Of a stretch of DNA of 64,000 nucleotides, positions 26,139-38,374 are shown piece after piece. The DNA is taken from contig NZ_JAQSIO010000011.1 in the NCBI RefSeq assembly GCF_028649455.1, forward strand, positions 1-64,000, written 5' to 3'. The DNA is from Curvibacter microcysteis. Lineage in GTDB: Bacteria; Pseudomonadota; Gammaproteobacteria; Burkholderiales; Burkholderiaceae_C. Under the pieces are notes generated by a model. That model was given only the letters and a program-made list of their open reading frames with translations. It ran no database searches and was not told the origin of the DNA. Both the position numbers and the translations under genes were made by a program. Each line of letters begins with the position of its first letter. The stretch's first letter is position 1.

Positions 26139-26833
26139 CATGGCACCGAGCGCGCGGCCAGCAGGCCCGTGAACAGCTTGTGTTCGCAGCCGCCGTCGCT
26201 GCAGTGCTCGCATTGCCAGGGCTTGTTGAGGCGGGCCTCATCGCGTTGCTGGCGCAGGCGCTCGCCCAGGGCTTCGGCTTGGGGCAAGGCCTGCAGCCAG
26301 GGCAGGCCGACCAAGGCGCTCAAGGCGTTGTGGCCGCGCTCGGCCCCTTGGCCATAGACCACCTTGTAGGGCAAGCGCTGCGCTTGAAGGGCTTGGCGCA
26401 GCAGGGCGTCGACGGGCTCACGCACCTGGGGACCGTCGCGCTGCAGACCATCGGCCACCCAGGGCAGGTCCAAGCCGGTCAGCAGGCTCAGCCCATAGCG
26501 GGCCTGCGCCTGGGCGGCGTGGGCGTAAAGGCTGCGGTCGGCAAACAAGAAGTCGCTGTAGACCGCCGTCATCAGGGCCGAGGTGTCGGCCAGCACCAGG
26601 GGGTGGCGCTGGGCGGCCTCGGCAATGCGCTGGGCCTGGGTGTGGGCGATGTCGGCTTGCTCGTCGGGGCGCGGCGTGCGGCCTTGCTCGTCGCACCATT
26701 GGCGCAAGGTCTCGGGCACGACCGCGCAGTCCAGGCCACAGTCGCGCAGGGCCTGGGCCAGGCTCAGGGTGAGGGCGGTTTTGCCGGTGCTTTCAGCCCC
26801 CAGCAGGCAGATGACGTGCTGCAAATCAGGCAT
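26138..26833 (-). CDS. NadR-like P-loop kinase (probable ribosylnicotinamide kinase)
   Basis: A 231-aa AAA/P-loop protein like the C-terminal kinase domain of NadR. Walker A is GAESTGKTALTLSL (residues ~11-24); PETLRQWCDEQGRTP and VLADTSALMTAVYSDFLF follow the NadR kinase pattern. There is no nucleotidyltransferase or HTH domain. The end has a Cys/His-rich tail (CEHCSDGGCEH) that may bind zinc. The ATG at 26833 overlaps the pnuC stop by 8 bases. With PnuC it fits uptake of nicotinamide riboside and its phosphorylation to NMN, which traps it in the cell. Specificity is inferred from family and context. Confidence 0.85.
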   Translation of the reverse strand: MPDLQHVICLLGAESTGKTALTLSLAQALRDCGLDCAVVPETLRQWCDEQGRTPRPDEQADIAHTQAQRIAEAAQRHPLVLADTSALMTAVYSDFLFADRSLYAHAAQAQARYGLSLLTGLDLPWVADGLQRDGPQVREPVDALLRQALQAQRLPYKVVYGQGAERGHNALSALVGLPWLQALPQAEALGERLRQQRDEARLNKPWQCEHCSDGGCEHKLFTGLLAARSVP

Positions 26834-27458
26834 GGTGAACCTGAGGGCGTTGCAGGTCTTGGCGCCAGGCGCGCCAGCCCACCACGCTGAGCACGGTGAA
26901 CAGCCCATAGAGCACGGTGGTCAGCCACAGGCCTTTGTAGGCGAACAGGCCCATGCTGACCACGTTGACGGCCAGCCAGATGAGCCAGTTCTCTGGGTGT
27001 TTGCGGCCCAGCAGCACCTGCCCGACCAGGCTGGCTGCCGTGGGGAAGGCGTCCCACCAGGGGACATCGGTGTCGGTGAAGCTGAGCAGGAACCAGCCCG
27101 TCAGCGGCCACAGGCCCGCGCAAGCCAGCACGGTCCAGCGTCGGCCCCGGGGGCTGAGGGCGGTGACGCGCAGCGGCGCCTCTTGGCCCGCTTGCTGGCC
27201 TCGGCCCTTGAGCCACTGGGTCCAGCCCCAGCCGGCCAAGGCGGCAAAGAAGAGTTGCAGCACGGCGTCGCCATAGAGGCGGCTGCGCCAGAACACCAGC
27301 AAATAGAGCAGGGAGCTGAGGATGGCCAGTGGCCAGCCCCAATGAATTTGTCGGATGTTGCAGCCCACCATGGCCAAAGCCAGCGCAAAGGCAAGCACTT
27401 CGGTCCAACTGGTTGGGGTGCCCCAGAGTTCAAACGCGGTGGCGAACAGGGCGTCCAT
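26826..27458 (-). CDS. pnuC: Nicotinamide riboside transporter PnuC
   Basis: A 210-aa, seven-helix inner-membrane protein of the PnuC family. Hallmarks: WTEVLAFALALAMVGCNIRQ, HWGWPLAILSSLLYLLVFW, RLYGDAVLQLFFAALAGWGW, and the W-x-x-x-N motif in NWLIWLAVNVVSMGLFAYKG. It mediates facilitated diffusion of nicotinamide riboside, driven by phosphorylation inside the cell. The overlapping downstream kinase gene supplies that step. Forty bases separate it from ftsB upstream. Confidence 0.95.
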   Translation of the reverse strand: MDALFATAFELWGTPTSWTEVLAFALALAMVGCNIRQIHWGWPLAILSSLLYLLVFWRSRLYGDAVLQLFFAALAGWGWTQWLKGRGQQAGQEAPLRVTALSPRGRRWTVLACAGLWPLTGWFLLSFTDTDVPWWDAFPTAASLVGQVLLGRKHPENWLIWLAVNVVSMGLFAYKGLWLTTVLYGLFTVLSVVGWRAWRQDLQRPQVHHA

Positions 27459-27497
27459 GGGTGGGGGAGGGGAGGCTGCGGCCGCCGGCCGCAGCGC

Positions 27498-27779
27498 TCA
27501 TTTGGTGATCTGGACGAAGATCTCGTTGGGCTTGACCATGCCCAGTTCGATGCGGGAGCGCTCTTCGACCATGGCCAGGCCTTCTTTGAGGTCGTTGACC
27601 TCGGAGGCCAGTTGGTCGTTGATGCGCTGGGCCGCCGCGTTGCGGGCTTTTTGCTCGTCAATCTTTTGCTGCAATCCCGCGACATTGGGAATGCTGCCGC
27701 GGCCCAGCCAGAGCTGGGCGTGCAGCAGGCCGAGCACGGCCAGCAACAGCACGGGGAGCAGGCGCACGCCCATGGTCAA
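27498..27779 (-). CDS. ftsB: Cell division protein FtsB
   Basis: A 93-aa single-pass membrane protein of the divisome. The N-terminus has one membrane helix (LLPVLLLAVLGLLHAQLWLG), followed by a periplasmic leucine-zipper-like coiled coil (VAGLQQKIDEQKARNAAAQR to about residue 72) and the conserved ERSRIELGMVKPNEIF box. FtsB forms a complex with FtsL and FtsQ. Eno-ftsB is a widely conserved order in proteobacteria; the gap here is 11 bases. Confidence 0.95.
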   Translation of the reverse strand: MTMGVRLLPVLLLAVLGLLHAQLWLGRGSIPNVAGLQQKIDEQKARNAAAQRINDQLASEVNDLKEGLAMVEERSRIELGMVKPNEIFVQITK

Positions 27780-27790
27780 TCCACCGGCGC

Positions 27791-29435
<1,645 letters not shown>

Positions 29436-29439
<4 letters not shown>

Positions 29440-30290
29440 TCGAAGTGGTCCTCAAGGAAGCCGTTCTTCTTGGTCACGCTGTCGAGCGCGACCAGGGTTT
29501 CGAGCAGGGCCTTCATGTGCTTCAGGGGCACGGCGTTGGGGCCGTCGCTGAGCGCCTGGCTGGGGTTGGGATGGGTTTCCATGAACAGACCGGCCACGCC
29601 CACGGCCACCGCCGCACGCGACAGCACCGGCACCATCTCGCGCTGGCCACCCGAGCTGGTGCCCTGGCCGCCGGGCAACTGCACGCTGTGGGTGGCATCA
29701 AACACCACCGGGGCGCCGGTCTCGCGCATGATGGCCAGGCTGCGCATGTCGCTGACCAGGTTGTTGTAGCCAAAGCTGGCGCCACGCTCGCAGGCCATGA
29801 AGCTGTCTTCGGGCAGGCCGGCGTCGCGGGCAGCAGCGCGGGCTTTGTCGATGACGTTCTTCATGTCGTGCGGGGCCAGGAACTGGCCCTTCTTGATGTT
29901 CACCGGCTTGCCCGATTGGGCCACGGCACGGATGAAATCGGTCTGGCGGCACAGGAAGGCGGGGGTCTGCAGCACGTCGACCACCGAAGCCACTTGGGCG
30001 ATTTCAGCCTCGCTGTGCACATCGGTGAGGATCGGCACATTGAGGGTCTTCTTGACCTTGGCCAGGATCTCCAGGCCGCGCTCCATGCCGGGACCGCGGA
30101 AGCTGGTGCCCGAGGAGCGGTTGGCCTTGTCGTAGCTGCTCTTGAAGATGAAGGGAATGCCCAGGCTCTGGGTGATTTCCTTCAGGGTGCCCGCCGTGTC
30201 CATCTGCAGCTGCTCGGACTCGACCACGCAAGGGCCGGCGATCAGGAAAAAGCGGTGGTCCAGCCCGATGTCAAAGCCGCAGAGTTTCAT
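29436..30290 (-). CDS. kdsA: 2-dehydro-3-deoxyphosphooctonate aldolase (KDO-8-P synthase)
   Basis: KdsA condenses phosphoenolpyruvate and arabinose 5-phosphate to KDO-8-P for lipopolysaccharide core. The 284-aa protein has [58 protein letters not shown] and [13 protein letters not shown]. The Asn of KANRSS in place of a metal-binding Cys is seen in metal-independent KdsA enzymes. The ATG at 30290 lies 20 bases after pyrG; longer in-frame starts fall inside pyrG. Confidence 0.97.
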
Positions 30291-30310
30291 GCTTGGGTCT
30301 CCAGTGGCGC

Positions 30311-32019
<1,709 letters not shown>

Positions 32020-32055
32020 AAGGTGCCGCTGCACAGGCAGCGGCGGCGTCGAAAT

Positions 32056-32997
32056 TCAGAGCGGTTGCGGGGGGTGCAAATCAAATCCGCCAACCAGCGA
32101 TTGTCGCAGGTGCTGCACCAGTGCGGTGACAGCCAAGGGCACATGGGCCGAATAAGGCCGAATCGCGTAGAGCTGGCGCGCGAAGGGGCCCACATTCGCC
32201 CACTCGGCCAGCACCACTTGCAACTGGCCGCTGCGCAGGCTGGCCTGGGCGCTGAAGTCGGGCAGCAAGGCGATGCCCAGGTCGGCCAGGGCCGCATCGC
32301 GCAGGGCTTCGCTGTTGTTGGCCGCCAGCGGACCGCGCACCGGGATGGTTTGGCGCTCTGTCCCCTGCTCGAAGGTCCAGGTGGGCGTGTCGCCACTGCG
32401 CGGGTAGTGCAGGCAGTCGTGCTGGGTCAGCGCCTGGGGGCTGTCGGGCACGCCGCGCCGGGCCAGGTAGGCGGGGCTGGCCACCAGCACCGAGCGGGTG
32501 GGGCACAAGGTCCAGGCCACATGGGTGTCGGGCACCTGGTCGCTGTGGCGGATGGCCAGGTCCAGCCCTTCCATGGCCAGAGAGGCCAGGCGGTCGGACA
32601 ATTCCAGCTCCAGCCGCACCTCGGGGTATTGGCGCAAGAAATCCGCCAGGCGTGGCACCAGTTGCTGGCGCGCCAGGGCCACGGGCGCGGTCACCCGCAG
32701 CCGCCCGCGCGGGGTGCCGGCCAGGTCGCGCACGCTGGCAAAGCTGTGGGCAATGGTGTCGAAGGGCGCTTGGGTGTCGTCCACCAGGCGCTGGCCGGCC
32801 TCGGTCAGGCGCACGCTTCGGGTGGTGCGCTGCACCAGGGGCACGCCGGCCAGGCGCTCCAGTTCCGAGATGCGTTGGCTGACCGCCGCTTTGCTCACGC
32901 CCAGCCGCGCCGCGGCCGCCGTGTAGCTGCCCTGCTGGGCCAGCACGACCAACCAGTGCAGGTGGCCCCACAAGGTGTGGATGAGTTGTTCTTCCAT
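32056..32997 (-). CDS. LysR family transcriptional regulator
   Basis: A 313-aa LysR-type regulator. The N-terminal winged HTH reads LVVLAQQGSYTAAAARLGVS then KAAVSQRISELE, with QRTTRSVRLTEAG at its end; a periplasmic-binding-like effector domain fills residues ~90-300 (RGRLRVTAPVALARQQLVPR). The start is uncertain: ATG at 32997, ATG at 33012 or TTG at 33024. The last two would place coding sequence over an operator-like palindrome. It is divergent from mmsA and may control it, the usual LysR layout. Confidence 0.92.
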   Translation of the reverse strand: MEEQLIHTLWGHLHWLVVLAQQGSYTAAAARLGVSKAAVSQRISELERLAGVPLVQRTTRSVRLTEAGQRLVDDTQAPFDTIAHSFASVRDLAGTPRGRLRVTAPVALARQQLVPRLADFLRQYPEVRLELELSDRLASLAMEGLDLAIRHSDQVPDTHVAWTLCPTRSVLVASPAYLARRGVPDSPQALTQHDCLHYPRSGDTPTWTFEQGTERQTIPVRGPLAANNSEALRDAALADLGIALLPDFSAQASLRSGQLQVVLAEWANVGPFARQLYAIRPYSAHVPLAVTALVQHLRQSLVGGFDLHPPQPL

Positions 32998-33003
32998 GTC
33001 TTG

Positions 33004-33025
33004 ATTGTTCATCAAATTGAACAAT
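33004..33025. promoter_or_regulatory. Operator-like palindrome upstream of the LysR gene
   Basis: ATTGTTCA and TGAACAAT are perfect 8-bp arms separated by TCAAAT, and the centre fits the LysR T-N11-A pattern. It overlaps or adjoins the LysR start region and faces mmsA, as an autoregulatory site would. Confidence 0.55.
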
Positions 33026-33042
33026 AAGTTCAGCGCAAGGGC

Positions 33043-33069
33043 CTAGGCAGGGGCCGAGGCCCTGCCTAG
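33043..33069. promoter_or_regulatory. Second palindrome in the LysR-mmsA intergenic region
   Basis: CTAGGCAGGG and CCCTGCCTAG are perfect 10-bp arms with a 7-base spacer. It lies 95 bases upstream of mmsA. It could be an operator or a hairpin; no T-run follows. Confidence 0.45.
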
Positions 33070-33163
33070 ACTTCGCTCCACGCCATGGGAGCCCTGGCTG
33101 CCTCATCAGAGGGGCGAGGCCACCCAGCGGAGTCGAAATCCCCTTTTCTTTCCAAGAGGCAGC

Positions 33164-34687
33164 ATGAGCCAAACCCTTTCCAGCGCCGATGTCGGCCACT
33201 ACATCCAAGGCGCCACCACCGCCGGTGTCAGCACCCGTCGCCAGCCGGTTTACAACCCTGCCACTGGCGAGGTGAGTCGCCAAGTGCTGCTGGGCAGCGT
33301 GGCCGATGTGGATGCCGCCGTGGCGGCCGCCCAAGCGGCCTTCCCGGCCTGGGCGGACATGCCCCCGATCCGCCGGGGGCGCGTGATGTTCAAGTTCCTG
33401 GAACTGGTCAACCAGCACAAGGACACGCTGGCGCGCATGATCACGCTGGAGCATGGCAAGGTGTTCACCGACGCCCAGGGCGAGGTCAGCCGCGGCATTG
33501 ACATCATCGAGTTCGCCTGCGGCATCCCGCAGTTGCTCAAAGGGGACTACACCGAGCAGGTCTCTACCGGCATCGACAACTGGACGATGCGCCAGCCCCT
33601 GGGCGTGGTGGCCGGCATCACGCCGTTCAACTTCCCGGTCATGGTGCCGATGTGGATGTTCCCGGTGGCGATCGCCGCTGGCAACACCTTTGTGCTCAAG
33701 CCCAGCCCCACCGACCCGAGCGCCAGCCTGTTCATGGCCGAGTTGCTCAAGCAGGCCGGCCTGCCGGACGGTGTGTTCAACGTGGTTCAGGGCGACAAGG
33801 AAGCGGTTGACGCGCTGCTGGTCCACCCGGACGTGAAGGCCGTGTCCTTTGTGGGTTCGACCCCGATCGCCAACTACATCTACGAAACCGGTGCCCACCA
33901 CGGCAAGCGCGTGCAAGCCCTGGGCGGCGCCAAGAACCACATGGTGGTGATGCCCGACGCCGACATCGATCAGGTGGTGGACGCCTTGATTGGTGCCGGC
34001 TACGGCTCGGCGGGTGAGCGCTGCATGGCCATCAGTGTGGCGGTGCTGGTGGGCGACGTGGCCGACAAGGTCATCCCCAAGCTGCTGGAGCGCGCCAAGA
34101 GCCTGAAGGTGCTGGACGGCATGAACCTGGCCGCCGAAATGGGTCCCATCGTCACCGGCGCCGCCCATGCCCGCATCAGCGGCTACATCGAGGCGGGCGT
34201 GCAAGAAGGTGCCCAACTGCTGCTGGACGGCCGCGGCTTTGACGGCAAGACCGCGGGCCCTGGTTGTGACCAGGGCTTCTGGCTGGGTGGCACGCTGTTC
34301 GACCATGTCACGCCTGAGATGAAGATCTACAAGGAAGAGATCTTCGGCCCCGTGCTGTCCTGTGTGCGCGTGCCTGACTTCGCCACTGCCGTTCAGCTGA
34401 TCAACGACCACGAGTTTGGCAACGGCGTGTCCTGCTTCACCCGCGACGGCAATGTGGCGCGCGAGTTCAGCCGCCGCATCCAGGTCGGCATGGTCGGCAT
34501 CAACGTGCCGATCCCGGTGCCCATGGCCTGGCACGGCTTTGGCGGCTGGAAGAAGAGCCTGTTTGGCGACATGCACGCCTACGGCGAAGAGGGCGTGCGC
34601 TTCTACACCAAGCAAAAGAGCGTCATGCAGCGCTGGCCTGAAAGCATTGGCAAGGGCGCTGAGTTCGTGATGCCCACGGCCAAGTAA
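33164..34687 (+). CDS. mmsA: Methylmalonate-semialdehyde dehydrogenase (CoA-acylating)
   Basis: MmsA oxidizes malonate or methylmalonate semialdehyde to acetyl- or propionyl-CoA, in valine, beta-alanine and inositol breakdown. The 507-aa protein has [17 protein letters not shown] (substrate loop typical of MmsA), [10 protein letters not shown], the Glu-to-Asn change in [10 protein letters not shown] that marks CoA-dependent members, and the nucleophile C287 in GERCMAIS. A Shine-Dalgarno (AAGAGG) precedes the ATG. It stands alone and is divergent from a LysR gene. Confidence 0.95.
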   Translation: MSQTLSSADVGHYIQGATTAGVSTRRQPVYNPATGEVSRQVLLGSVADVDAAVAAAQAAFPAWADMPPIRRGRVMFKFLELVNQHKDTLARMITLEHGKVFTDAQGEVSRGIDIIEFACGIPQLLKGDYTEQVSTGIDNWTMRQPLGVVAGITPFNFPVMVPMWMFPVAIAAGNTFVLKPSPTDPSASLFMAELLKQAGLPDGVFNVVQGDKEAVDALLVHPDVKAVSFVGSTPIANYIYETGAHHGKRVQALGGAKNHMVVMPDADIDQVVDALIGAGYGSAGERCMAISVAVLVGDVADKVIPKLLERAKSLKVLDGMNLAAEMGPIVTGAAHARISGYIEAGVQEGAQLLLDGRGFDGKTAGPGCDQGFWLGGTLFDHVTPEMKIYKEEIFGPVLSCVRVPDFATAVQLINDHEFGNGVSCFTRDGNVAREFSRRIQVGMVGINVPIPVPMAWHGFGGWKKSLFGDMHAYGEEGVRFYTKQKSVMQRWPESIGKGAEFVMPTAK

Positions 34688-34879
34688 GACCGAGCCGTTA
34701 CAGCCGGTACAGGGCCGCGCGGGTGGCCCGTCTTCTCGCCGAGAGGCGGGCTGGGCGGGGCACTGGCGCGGCTTTTTCTCGTCACCCGGCTTTTCAGGCT
34801 TCCCTGATCTTGCGCGGGGGTCTGCTACATTGCCGCATTCTTTGCCAACCGGGCCTTGTCCAGCAGGGCTTTTGTCACC

Positions 34880-36091
34880 ATGGACCTCCAGGGAAAACAC
34901 ATTGTTTTGGGCCTCACCGGCGGCGTGGCTTGCTTCAAGTCCGCTGAGCTGTGCCGCGAACTGATCCGCCAAGGCGCCACGGTGCAGGTGGCGATGACCG
35001 AGGCGGCCTGCCAGTTCATCACCCCGGTCACCATGCAAGCCCTGTCAGGCCGCCCGGTGTACAGCTCGCAGTGGGATGGCCGCGAGGCCAACAACATGCC
35101 CCACATCAACCTCAGCCGGGAGGCCGACGCCATCGTGCTGGCGCCTTGCAGCGCTGACTTCATGGCCCGTCTGGTGCAGGGCCGTGCCGATGAGTTACTG
35201 AGCCTGCTTTGCCTGGCGCGCCCGATCGAGCGCGTGCCCCTGCTGATCGCGCCGGCCATGAACCGCGAAATGTGGGCCCACCCCGCCACCCAGCGCAACC
35301 TGACCCAGTTGCAGGCCGATGGCGCTGTGCTCTTGGGCGTGGCCAGCGGGGATCAGGCTTGTGGCGAGACCGGCGACGGGCGCATGCTCGAAGCGCTGGA
35401 GATCTGTGAAGAGGTGATTGCCTTCTTCCAGCCCAAGGTCTTGCGCGGACAGCGCGTGCTGGTCACGGCCGGCCCCACCTTCGAGGCCATTGACCCGGTG
35501 CGCGGCATCACCAACCACTCCTCGGGCAAGATGGGTTTCGCCATCGCGCGCGCTGCCCGCGAGGCGGGCGCCGAGGTCACCCTGGTGGCCGGTCCGGTGC
35601 ACCTGCCCACGCCGCGCGGCGTGCGCCGCCTCAACGTGGTGTCGGCGCGCGACATGCTGGCCGCCTGCGTGCCGGCCGCCGAGTCGGCCGACGTGTTCAT
35701 CGCCACGGCAGCGGTGGCCGATTGGCGCCCCGCCTCGGCCAGTGACCAGAAGATCAAAAAAGACGGCTCGGGCCAGACCCCCCAGCTGAGCTTTGTGGAG
35801 AATCCGGACATCCTGCACACCCTGGCGCAGAGCCCCCGCGCCCGCCAAGGCGCTTTGTATTGCGTCGGTTTTGCCGCCGAGAGCCATGACCTGGTGGCCC
35901 ACGCCCAGGCCAAGCGCGCGCGCAAAGGCGTGCCGCTGCTGGTGGGCAACATCGGCCCGGCGGCCTTTGGTCAAGACGACAATCAGCTGCTGCTGGTGGA
36001 CGATGCGGGCGTCTGTGAAACGCCCCGCGCCTCCAAGCTGACCCTGGCTCGCCAACTGGTGGCCGACATCGCCCGCCGCAAGGCCGGCTGA
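34880..36091 (+). CDS. coaBC: Bifunctional phosphopantothenoylcysteine decarboxylase/phosphopantothenate-cysteine ligase
   Basis: CoaBC makes 4'-phosphopantetheine for coenzyme A. The N-terminal flavoprotein decarboxylase (about 1-185) has [14 protein letters not shown], catalytic H75 in MPHINLS, APAMN, and the C161 loop [10 protein letters not shown]. The C-terminal ligase (about 190-400) begins [20 protein letters not shown] and has SSGKMG and AVADWRP with KIKK. The 403-aa product starts at ATG 34880; a longer start at 34856 adds 8 residues. It is followed 18 bases later by dut, the classic coaBC-dut order. Confidence 0.97.
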   Translation: MDLQGKHIVLGLTGGVACFKSAELCRELIRQGATVQVAMTEAACQFITPVTMQALSGRPVYSSQWDGREANNMPHINLSREADAIVLAPCSADFMARLVQGRADELLSLLCLARPIERVPLLIAPAMNREMWAHPATQRNLTQLQADGAVLLGVASGDQACGETGDGRMLEALEICEEVIAFFQPKVLRGQRVLVTAGPTFEAIDPVRGITNHSSGKMGFAIARAAREAGAEVTLVAGPVHLPTPRGVRRLNVVSARDMLAACVPAAESADVFIATAAVADWRPASASDQKIKKDGSGQTPQLSFVENPDILHTLAQSPRARQGALYCVGFAAESHDLVAHAQAKRARKGVPLLVGNIGPAAFGQDDNQLLLVDDAGVCETPRASKLTLARQLVADIARRKAG

Positions 36092-36109
36092 ATATTTGAG
36101 ATTTTTTGC

Positions 36110-36556
36110 ATGAACATCGACGTCAAGATCCTCGACCCGCGCCTGGCGGATCAACTCCCCGCCTACGCCACCCCCGGCAGTGCGGGCCTCGACCTGCGCG
36201 CCTGCCTGAGCGAGCCGCTGACCCTGGCCCCCAACGCCTGGCAATTGGTGCCCACCGGTATCGCCATGTACCTGCAAGACCCGGGCTATGCGGCCATGAT
36301 CCTGCCGCGCTCGGGCCTGGGTCACAAGCACGGCATCGTGCTGGGCAACTTGGTGGGTCTGATCGACAGCGATTACCAGGGCCAGCTGATGGTCAGCGCC
36401 TGGAACCGCAGCCCCACGCCCTACACCATCGAACCGCTGGAGCGCATTGCCCAGTTGGTCATCGTGCCCGTGGTGCAGGCCCAATTCAATGTGGTGAGCG
36501 ACTTCGCGCCGACGCAGCGCGGTGAAGGCGGCTACGGCTCCACCGGCCAGGCCTGA
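36110..36556 (+). CDS. dut: dUTP diphosphatase (Dut)
   Basis: Dut hydrolyses dUTP to dUMP, keeping uracil out of DNA and feeding dTMP synthesis. All five motifs are present in the 148-aa protein: [38 protein letters not shown] and [10 protein letters not shown]. It is the second gene of coaBC-dut and is followed by a bidirectional terminator. Confidence 0.97.
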   Translation: MNIDVKILDPRLADQLPAYATPGSAGLDLRACLSEPLTLAPNAWQLVPTGIAMYLQDPGYAAMILPRSGLGHKHGIVLGNLVGLIDSDYQGQLMVSAWNRSPTPYTIEPLERIAQLVIVPVVQAQFNVVSDFAPTQRGEGGYGSTGQA

Positions 36557-36598
36557 GCAACCCGTCCTTGCGCACCGGGTGCTGCGGCGCCCCAAGGC

Positions 36599-36633
36599 AA
36601 AAAGCCCGCTGGCAGCGATGCCAGCGGGCTTTT
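36599..36633. terminator. Bidirectional terminator between dut and slyD
   Basis: AAAGCCCGCTGGC and GCCAGCGGGCTTT form a long stem with an AGCGAT loop; A and T runs flank it on both sides, so it serves the two convergent genes. Confidence 0.9.
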
Positions 36634-36652
36634 CTCATGGGGTGGGTGAGGC

Positions 36653-37177
36653 TCAGTGCAATTGGTCGTTGCCCGGCGCCATCGGCTGGATGCGGAAGAA
36701 GCCGGTGCCAGCGGTGCCGCGGCCAATTTCTTCTTCGGTGGCTTCACGCACAGCGTGCACCTGCAGGTGCAGGCGAATCGCGATGCCCGACAGCGGGTGG
36801 TTGCCGTCCAGCACCACGTGCTCGGGGTAGATGTCGGTGACGGTGTAGAGCGCGTCGCGCGGCGCTTCGGCATGGCAACCCTCGGGCAGGGCGCTGCCTT
36901 CAAAAGTCATGCCTTCTTCGAGTTCGGCCGGGAAGAGCTGGCGGGGCTCGAGAAAGATCAGTTTCTCGTTGTACTCGCCAAAACCCTCTTCGGGTTCGAT
37001 CTGCAGCTTGACCTTGGCGCCGGCCTCATGGCCTTGCAGAACCTCTTCGATTTTCTTCAGCAGATCATCGCCGCCGACCAGAAAGTCGACCGGTTCGTCC
37101 AGGATGTCGAGCTCTTCGCCCAGGGTGTCGGTGAGGGTCCAGGTCAGCGCGACCACGCATTGTTCAGTGATTTCCAT
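36653..37177 (-). CDS. slyD: SlyD-type FKBP peptidyl-prolyl cis-trans isomerase
   Basis: A 174-aa FKBP with an inserted flap (IF) chaperone domain. The FKBP part includes VALTWTLTDTLGEELD, VDFLVGGDDLLKKIEEVLQG and VKLQIEPEEGFGEYNEKLI; the insert is at about 78-130, followed by NHPLSGIAIRLHLQVHAVREAT. The His/Cys-rich metal-binding tail of E. coli SlyD is absent; the end is GTGFFRIQPMAPGNDQLH. Thus folding aid is likely and nickel delivery is not supported. The ATG has GACAAT six bases upstream. Confidence 0.9.
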   Translation of the reverse strand: MEITEQCVVALTWTLTDTLGEELDILDEPVDFLVGGDDLLKKIEEVLQGHEAGAKVKLQIEPEEGFGEYNEKLIFLEPRQLFPAELEEGMTFEGSALPEGCHAEAPRDALYTVTDIYPEHVVLDGNHPLSGIAIRLHLQVHAVREATEEEIGRGTAGTGFFRIQPMAPGNDQLH

Positions 37178-37183
37178 AGGAGA

Positions 37184-37189
37184 ATTGTC
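37184..37189 (-). promoter_or_regulatory. Candidate -10 for leaderless slyD mRNA
   Basis: GACAAT (minus strand) ends six bases before the slyD ATG. The intervening bases TCTCCT are not a Shine-Dalgarno. Confidence 0.4.
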
Positions 37190-37231
37190 GCAGTTTGAGT
37201 TGCAGCCCGGTCACACGGGCCCTTTTTTGCC

Positions 37232-38371
37232 ATGGACATTCACCAACCCCTCACCTTGCTCGGCGGCCTCACGCCCCAGCAATTCATGAAACGCCATTGG
37301 CAGAAAAAGCCTTTGCTGGTGCGCCAGGCCGTGCCCGGCTTCCAGCCCCTGCTGGAGCGCGGCGAGCTGTTCGAATTGGCCGCCAGCGAGGCCGTGGAGT
37401 CACGCCTGGTGCGCAACACCCAGCCCGGCTGGGCCGTGCGCTCGGGTCCGCTGCCCCGGCGCAGCCTGCCCGCGCTGAGCCAGCCCGACTGGACCCTGCT
37501 GGTGCAAGGCGTGGACCTGCACGACGAGGCTGTGCACCACCTGATGCAGGGCTTTCGCTTCATTCCGGATGCGCGGCTGGATGACTTGATGATCAGCTAC
37601 GCCACACCGGGTGGCGGCGTGGGCCCGCACTTTGACAGCTACGACGTTTTCTTGCTGCAAGCCCACGGCAAGCGCCGTTGGCGCATCGGCCGGCAAAAAG
37701 ACCTGAGCCTGCGGGAGGACACCCCGCTCAAGGTGTTGGCTAACTTCGAACCTGAGGAAGAGTTCGTGCTCGAACCGGGCGACATGCTCTACCTGCCGCC
37801 GCGCTATGCCCATGACGGCATCGCCGAAGACGAGTGCATGACCTACTCGATCGGCTTTCGCTCCCCCAAGCGTGACGAGCTGGCGCGCGAGGTGCTGCAG
37901 CGCCTGGCCGAGGACGCCGAAGACCTGGCCGGTGACGGCCTGTACCGTGATCCGACCCAGCCCGCCGTGGCCGATCCGGCCGCCATTCCCGAAGACTTGC
38001 ACCTGTTCGCGGCGGATGCGCTGCAGCGGGTGCTCAACGACCCCGACGCCCTGGCCCGGGTGATTGGTGAGTACCTGACCGAGCCCAAGGCCCAGGTCTG
38101 GTTTGACAGCCAAGAAGACGGCGAGCCGCCGTCGCTGGCCGCCGGGGTGCGCCTGGACCGCCGCACCCGCATGCTGCACGACGAGCGTCATGTGTTCATC
38201 AATGGCGAGGGCTTCCGCGCTGCGGGCCGTGACGCGACCTTGATGCGCCAGTTGGCCAGCCTGCGCGTCCTGGGCGCCAAGGATGTGGCACGTTTGAGCG
38301 CTGGCGCACGCGAGCTGCTGCTTGAGTGGTGTCAGGCTGGGTGGCTGCACCCCATCCCGACCGAGGCCTGA
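37232..38371 (+). CDS. roxA: Ribosomal protein uL16 3-hydroxylase RoxA-like (JmjC/cupin oxygenase)
   Basis: A 379-aa 2-oxoglutarate/Fe(II) oxygenase of the YcfD/RoxA family, which hydroxylates an Arg of ribosomal protein uL16. The JmjC core holds the iron triad H133, D135 (GPHFDSYDVFLLQ) and H194 (YLPPRYAHDG). RWRIGRQ and the YSIGFRSP strand are typical; a C-terminal winged-helix-like region (about 220-370) supports dimerization. It starts a two-gene unit with the unknown gene at 38375. Confidence 0.92.
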   Translation: MDIHQPLTLLGGLTPQQFMKRHWQKKPLLVRQAVPGFQPLLERGELFELAASEAVESRLVRNTQPGWAVRSGPLPRRSLPALSQPDWTLLVQGVDLHDEAVHHLMQGFRFIPDARLDDLMISYATPGGGVGPHFDSYDVFLLQAHGKRRWRIGRQKDLSLREDTPLKVLANFEPEEEFVLEPGDMLYLPPRYAHDGIAEDECMTYSIGFRSPKRDELAREVLQRLAEDAEDLAGDGLYRDPTQPAVADPAAIPEDLHLFAADALQRVLNDPDALARVIGEYLTEPKAQVWFDSQEDGEPPSLAAGVRLDRRTRMLHDERHVFINGEGFRAAGRDATLMRQLASLRVLGAKDVARLSAGARELLLEWCQAGWLHPIPTEA

Positions 38372-38374
38372 GCC

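Noticed and set aside
32081-35038. A 985-codon minus-strand frame across LysR, mmsA and coaBC
   Set aside because: It is antisense to mmsA and coaBC and in another frame of LysR; low-complexity composition, no recognisable domain.
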